Below the pieces are notes generated by a model, which was not told the DNA's origin, ran no database searches, and saw only the letters and a program-made list of their open reading frames with translations. A program made the position numbers and the translations under genes. Source: an uncultured cyanobacterium (lineage in GTDB: Bacteria > Cyanobacteriota > Cyanobacteriia > Phormidesmidales > Phormidesmidaceae). Taken from it: a stretch of DNA of 7,576 nucleotides. Where the stretch lies: assembly GCA_938029995.1 (NCBI GenBank), contig CALHGI010000091.1:1-7576 (forward strand). Reading direction: 5' to 3'. Within the stretch, counting starts at the first letter, position 1. Every line of letters begins with the position of its first letter. This document shows positions 5,421 to 7,576 of this stretch, piece after piece.

Positions 5421-7576
5421 ATGTCAACGGATACTATTCTTGACCCAGGTACCGTAGGTGTCGCATCCATTGCTTTTGTTGATAGCCACGTCACCCAGGC
5501 CGATACGCTGATCCAGGGTCTGCAGGTAGATAGGATCTTTTTGTTAAATGATCAAACCAACGCCCTGGGGCAGATAACTCACACCCTGGAACAGTATAAA
5601 AATTTAGAAAGTATTCACATCTTTTCCCACGGTAGTGAGAATACCCTACAGTTTGCCAATGGGATTCTCTCCCAAAGTACTCTCAAGGACTATGAAAAGG
5701 ATGTAGCCAGCTGGGGTAACGCCCTATCAACTGACGGCGACCTATTATTTTATGGCTGCAACCTGGCGGCCGGTGGCGACCAATTTATTCAACAGATTAG
5801 CCAGCTGACCCAGGCAGATGTAGCCGCCTCTGATGATATTACCGGACACAGCCGTCTCAAGGGAGACTGGGAACTGGAGAAAACCATTGGAACCATTGAA
5901 ACGGCTGTCGCGTTGGACCAGACCACCCAAGCGTCTTACCAGGGAGAACTCAACCTCTTAACCAATGGGTCATTTGAGGCCAATGCTGTGGACAACAATC
6001 AGTGGAGCACATGGGCTGCTTCCCAGGTGGACGGTTGGCAATCGCTGAATGGCGAACGGCTGGAAATTTGGGATAGCGGCCACGGGGGTGTGACATCGTC
6101 GGAGGGCACTAATCATCTTGAACTAGACTATGTAGGCGGTAGCAATTTAGATGCGATCTATCAGAATATTCAAACCCAAGCAGGCCAAGCCTATACCCTG
6201 ACGTTTGATGTGCGATCGCGCGGCGCTAACTTCAACAGCGACGACGAAGCCGTGGTGGTGGAATGGAACGGCCAAAACCTCAAGGTAGACGGATTTAAGG
6301 CCGCTGGGGCTAGCCAATGGACCTCCATCACCACGGAGGTGTTGGGCACCGGCGGCACCGATCGCCTCTTGTTTCGCGAGTCAAGCACAGCTGGCGCATC
6401 GGACGGCTCTGGGCCCTTACTAGACAATGTTTCTCTACAGCCCAGTGCCCCGCCCCCTAATCTGCTAGAGAATGGGTCCTTTGAGGCCAACGCCGTTGAC
6501 AATGATCGGTGGAGCACCTGGGATGCGGCGCAGGTAGCCGGGTGGCAGTCGCTGAATGGCGAACGGCTGGAAATTTGGGATAGCGGCCACGGGGGCGTGA
6601 CATCGTCAGAGGGCACCAACCATCTTGAATTGGACTATCGCGGCGGCAGCAGCTTAGATGGCATTTATCAGGATGTGCAAACTACCGCTGGCAATACCTA
6701 CGAATTAAGTTTTGATGTGCGTGCCCGCAGAGGGGCTTTAGGCAGTGCCACTGAAGCAGTGGTAGTGGAATGGAATGGGAGCGTCGTAACAGCTACACCA
6801 TCCACAACCAACGGTGGTTGGACCACCTTTACGGCTACGGTGACCGGAACGGGCGGTCGCGATCGCATCCTGCTGCGGGAGTCGGATGCCCCCGGTGCGT
6901 CCGATGGCCTAGGCCCCCTACTGGACAAAATTCGTCTCCAAGGTGGAACTAATCCGCCCAGTGGCGACACCACCCCACCCACCGCCAGCTTGACTGCCAC
7001 CACCATCACCGCTGACGGCGGAGAAGACTACACCTTTACCGTCACCTACAGCGATGGGACCGGAGTGGACACCGCCACCTTGGACAGTAATGATATCCAG
7101 GTGGTCCGGGCCGATGGCCTCACCCAACAGGCCGCCCTGGTGACCACCACCAATGGCACCGCCACCTATCGCATTACTGCCCCTGGCGGCACCTGGAACC
7201 CGACGGACAATGGCACCTACACCATTCAACTGTTGGCAAATCAGGTCAGTGATGTGAACGGCAATACCATGGAGCCCGCCGCCCTGGGCTCCTTTACCGT
7301 GGCCATTGAAGCCCCCCCTACCAGGGCGTTTCCCACCCTAATTAACGGATCATTTGAGGCCAACCCCATAGACAATGATGGTTGGGCTGCCATTGACGCC
7401 AGCGCTGTGCCCGGTTGGCAATCGCTCAATGGAGAAAGTATCGAACTCTGGGATAGCGGTCACCGTGACATCAGCTCCTCAGACGGATCGAACCATATTG
7501 AGTTGGACTATATAGAGGGCACCAACTTAGACGGCATTTACCAAGATTTGCAAACGGTCGCAGGTGAGGCCTACAC
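5421..7576 (+). CDS. DUF4347-domain modular surface/secreted protein, partial (3' end beyond window)
   Basis: 718 codons are open to the right edge with no stop or frameshift. Domain order: DUF4347 (about residues 15-165); module R1 (179-340); module R2 (348-507); Ig-like beta-sandwich (about 518-630); module R3 (from 640, cut by the edge). The R modules begin NGSFEAN, contain GWQSLNGE, DSGH and the HxELDY strand, and resemble the DUF642/galactose-binding-like fold, so carbohydrate or cell-surface binding is likely but unproven. There is no N-terminal signal peptide, which fits type I secretion via a C-terminal signal, as in other giant DUF4347 proteins. DUF4347 shows IHIFSHGS (65-72, His70) and LLFYGCNLA (108-116, Cys113), a peptidase-like arrangement. 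The ATG at 5421 has no Shine-Dalgarno; an in-frame ATG at 5325 would add 32 residues that do not look like a signal peptide or the DUF4347 fold. Adhesion or matrix assembly is the probable role. Confidence 0.85.
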   Translation, partial: MSTDTILDPGTVGVASIAFVDSHVTQADTLIQGLQVDRIFLLNDQTNALGQITHTLEQYKNLESIHIFSHGSENTLQFANGILSQSTLKDYEKDVASWGNALSTDGDLLFYGCNLAAGGDQFIQQISQLTQADVAASDDITGHSRLKGDWELEKTIGTIETAVALDQTTQASYQGELNLLTNGSFEANAVDNNQWSTWAASQVDGWQSLNGERLEIWDSGHGGVTSSEGTNHLELDYVGGSNLDAIYQNIQTQAGQAYTLTFDVRSRGANFNSDDEAVVVEWNGQNLKVDGFKAAGASQWTSITTEVLGTGGTDRLLFRESSTAGASDGSGPLLDNVSLQPSAPPPNLLENGSFEANAVDNDRWSTWDAAQVAGWQSLNGERLEIWDSGHGGVTSSEGTNHLELDYRGGSSLDGIYQDVQTTAGNTYELSFDVRARRGALGSATEAVVVEWNGSVVTATPSTTNGGWTTFTATVTGTGGRDRILLRESDAPGASDGLGPLLDKIRLQGGTNPPSGDTTPPTASLTATTITADGGEDYTFTVTYSDGTGVDTATLDSNDIQVVRADGLTQQAALVTTTNGTATYRITAPGGTWNPTDNGTYTIQLLANQVSDVNGNTMEPAALGSFTVAIEAPPTRAFPTLINGSFEANPIDNDGWAAIDASAVPGWQSLNGESIELWDSGHRDISSSDGSNHIELDYIEGTNLDGIYQDLQTVAGEAY
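5955..6440 (+). repeat. Module repeat R1 (DUF642-like)
   Basis: Encodes residues 179-340 of the surface protein. It starts LLTNGSFEANAVDN, passes the GWQSLNGERLEIWDSGHGG core (about 205-223) and ends LLDNVSLQ. It aligns with R2 over its whole length with few gaps, so the two arose by duplication of one roughly 160-codon unit. Confidence 0.8.
6212..6219. repeat. HIP1 octamer GCGATCGC
   Basis: An exact HIP1 palindrome inside module R1. It is not at the equivalent site in R2, where the corresponding codons read GTGCGTGCCCGC. Confidence 0.8.
6462..6941 (+). repeat. Module repeat R2 (DUF642-like)
   Basis: Encodes residues 348-507, from LLENGSFEANAVDND to LLDKIRLQ. Its core 6549-6616 matches R1 6042-6109 at 66 of 68 bases, both differences being silent, while the flanks are more diverged. 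Confidence 0.8.
6859..6866. repeat. HIP1 octamer GCGATCGC
   Basis: Exact HIP1 palindrome within R2, coding part of GRDRILL. The equivalent R1 site reads GGCACCGATCGCC, a near match lacking the full octamer. Confidence 0.8.
6972..7310 (+). other. Ig-like domain between R2 and R3
   Basis: Encodes about residues 518-630, from TPPTASLTA through YTFTVTYSDGTGVD, ATYRITAPGGTW and NGTYTIQL to GSFTVAIE. Alternating hydrophobic strands and the DxNGN turn fit a bacterial Ig-like beta-sandwich of the kind repeated in large cyanobacterial and planctomycete surface proteins. I cannot name an exact family. It probably acts as a spacer. Confidence 0.6.
7338..7576 (+). repeat. Module repeat R3 (DUF642-like), cut by window edge
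   Basis: Encodes residues 640-718, from LINGSFEANPIDNDGW to QTVAGEAY. It keeps the GWQSLNGE, DSGH, NHIELDY and LDGIYQDLQT landmarks but is more diverged from R1 and R2 than they are from each other, so it is an older copy. The rest lies beyond the edge. Confidence 0.75.

Noticed and set aside
6191..7429. Long minus-strand frames across the repeat modules
   Set aside because: They are antisense shadows of the repeated, GC-rich plus-strand coding sequence; similar shadow peptides recur because the modules repeat.
1..7576. CRISPR array, tRNA or rRNA gene, insertion sequence, or attachment site
   Set aside because: I saw no regularly spaced short repeats, no tRNA-like cloverleaf, no transposase-like frame, and no terminal inverted repeats with flanking duplications.

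Overview
The window looks like the chromosome of a cyanobacterium. The reasons are three copies of the HIP1 octamer GCGATCGC (1740, 6212, 6859), weak or absent Shine-Dalgarno sites at most starts, a DUF4347 giant surface protein of a type common in filamentous cyanobacteria, and gene pairs known from cyanobacteria (imelysin with di-heme oxidoreductase; pirin with a divergent LysR regulator). I cannot assign a genus.

Region 1 (about 1-2900, minus strand): a two-gene exported module. An imelysin/IrpA-like protein is transcribed first and is followed, after 160 bases, by a di-heme c-type oxidoreductase (DUF1111/DHOR). Both carry signal peptides. In cyanobacteria and proteobacteria this pair is associated with iron-responsive functions in the periplasm. 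The intercistronic gap holds a strong nested inverted repeat. The imelysin lacks both defining residues of the GxHxxE motif.

Region 2 (about 2700-3230): roughly 500 bases without a gene. It contains the likely irpA-like promoter, with a faint Fur-box-like stretch, and a series of strong hairpins just downstream of the pirin gene, one of which is probably its terminator.

Region 3 (3228-5020): a pirin-family cupin on the minus strand, divergent from a LysR-type regulator. This is the arrangement described for pirA/pirR in Synechocystis. The shared 173-base gap has three GACAAT half-sites, one lying on the pirin -35 element, so repression of pirin by the LysR protein is the natural model. No pirB-like small gene follows the pirin.

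Region 4 (5021-5420): 400 bases without a convincing gene, including a candidate promoter for the next gene.

Region 5 (5421 to the right edge): the 5' 718 codons of a large modular protein. An N-terminal DUF4347 domain is followed by three copies of a roughly 160-residue DUF642-like/galactose-binding-like module, with an Ig-like domain between copies 2 and 3. Copies 1 and 2 share a stretch that is almost identical at the DNA level. The DUF4347 domain has a His-Gly and Gly-Cys arrangement that resembles clan CD cysteine peptidases, which is the most interesting lead in the window.
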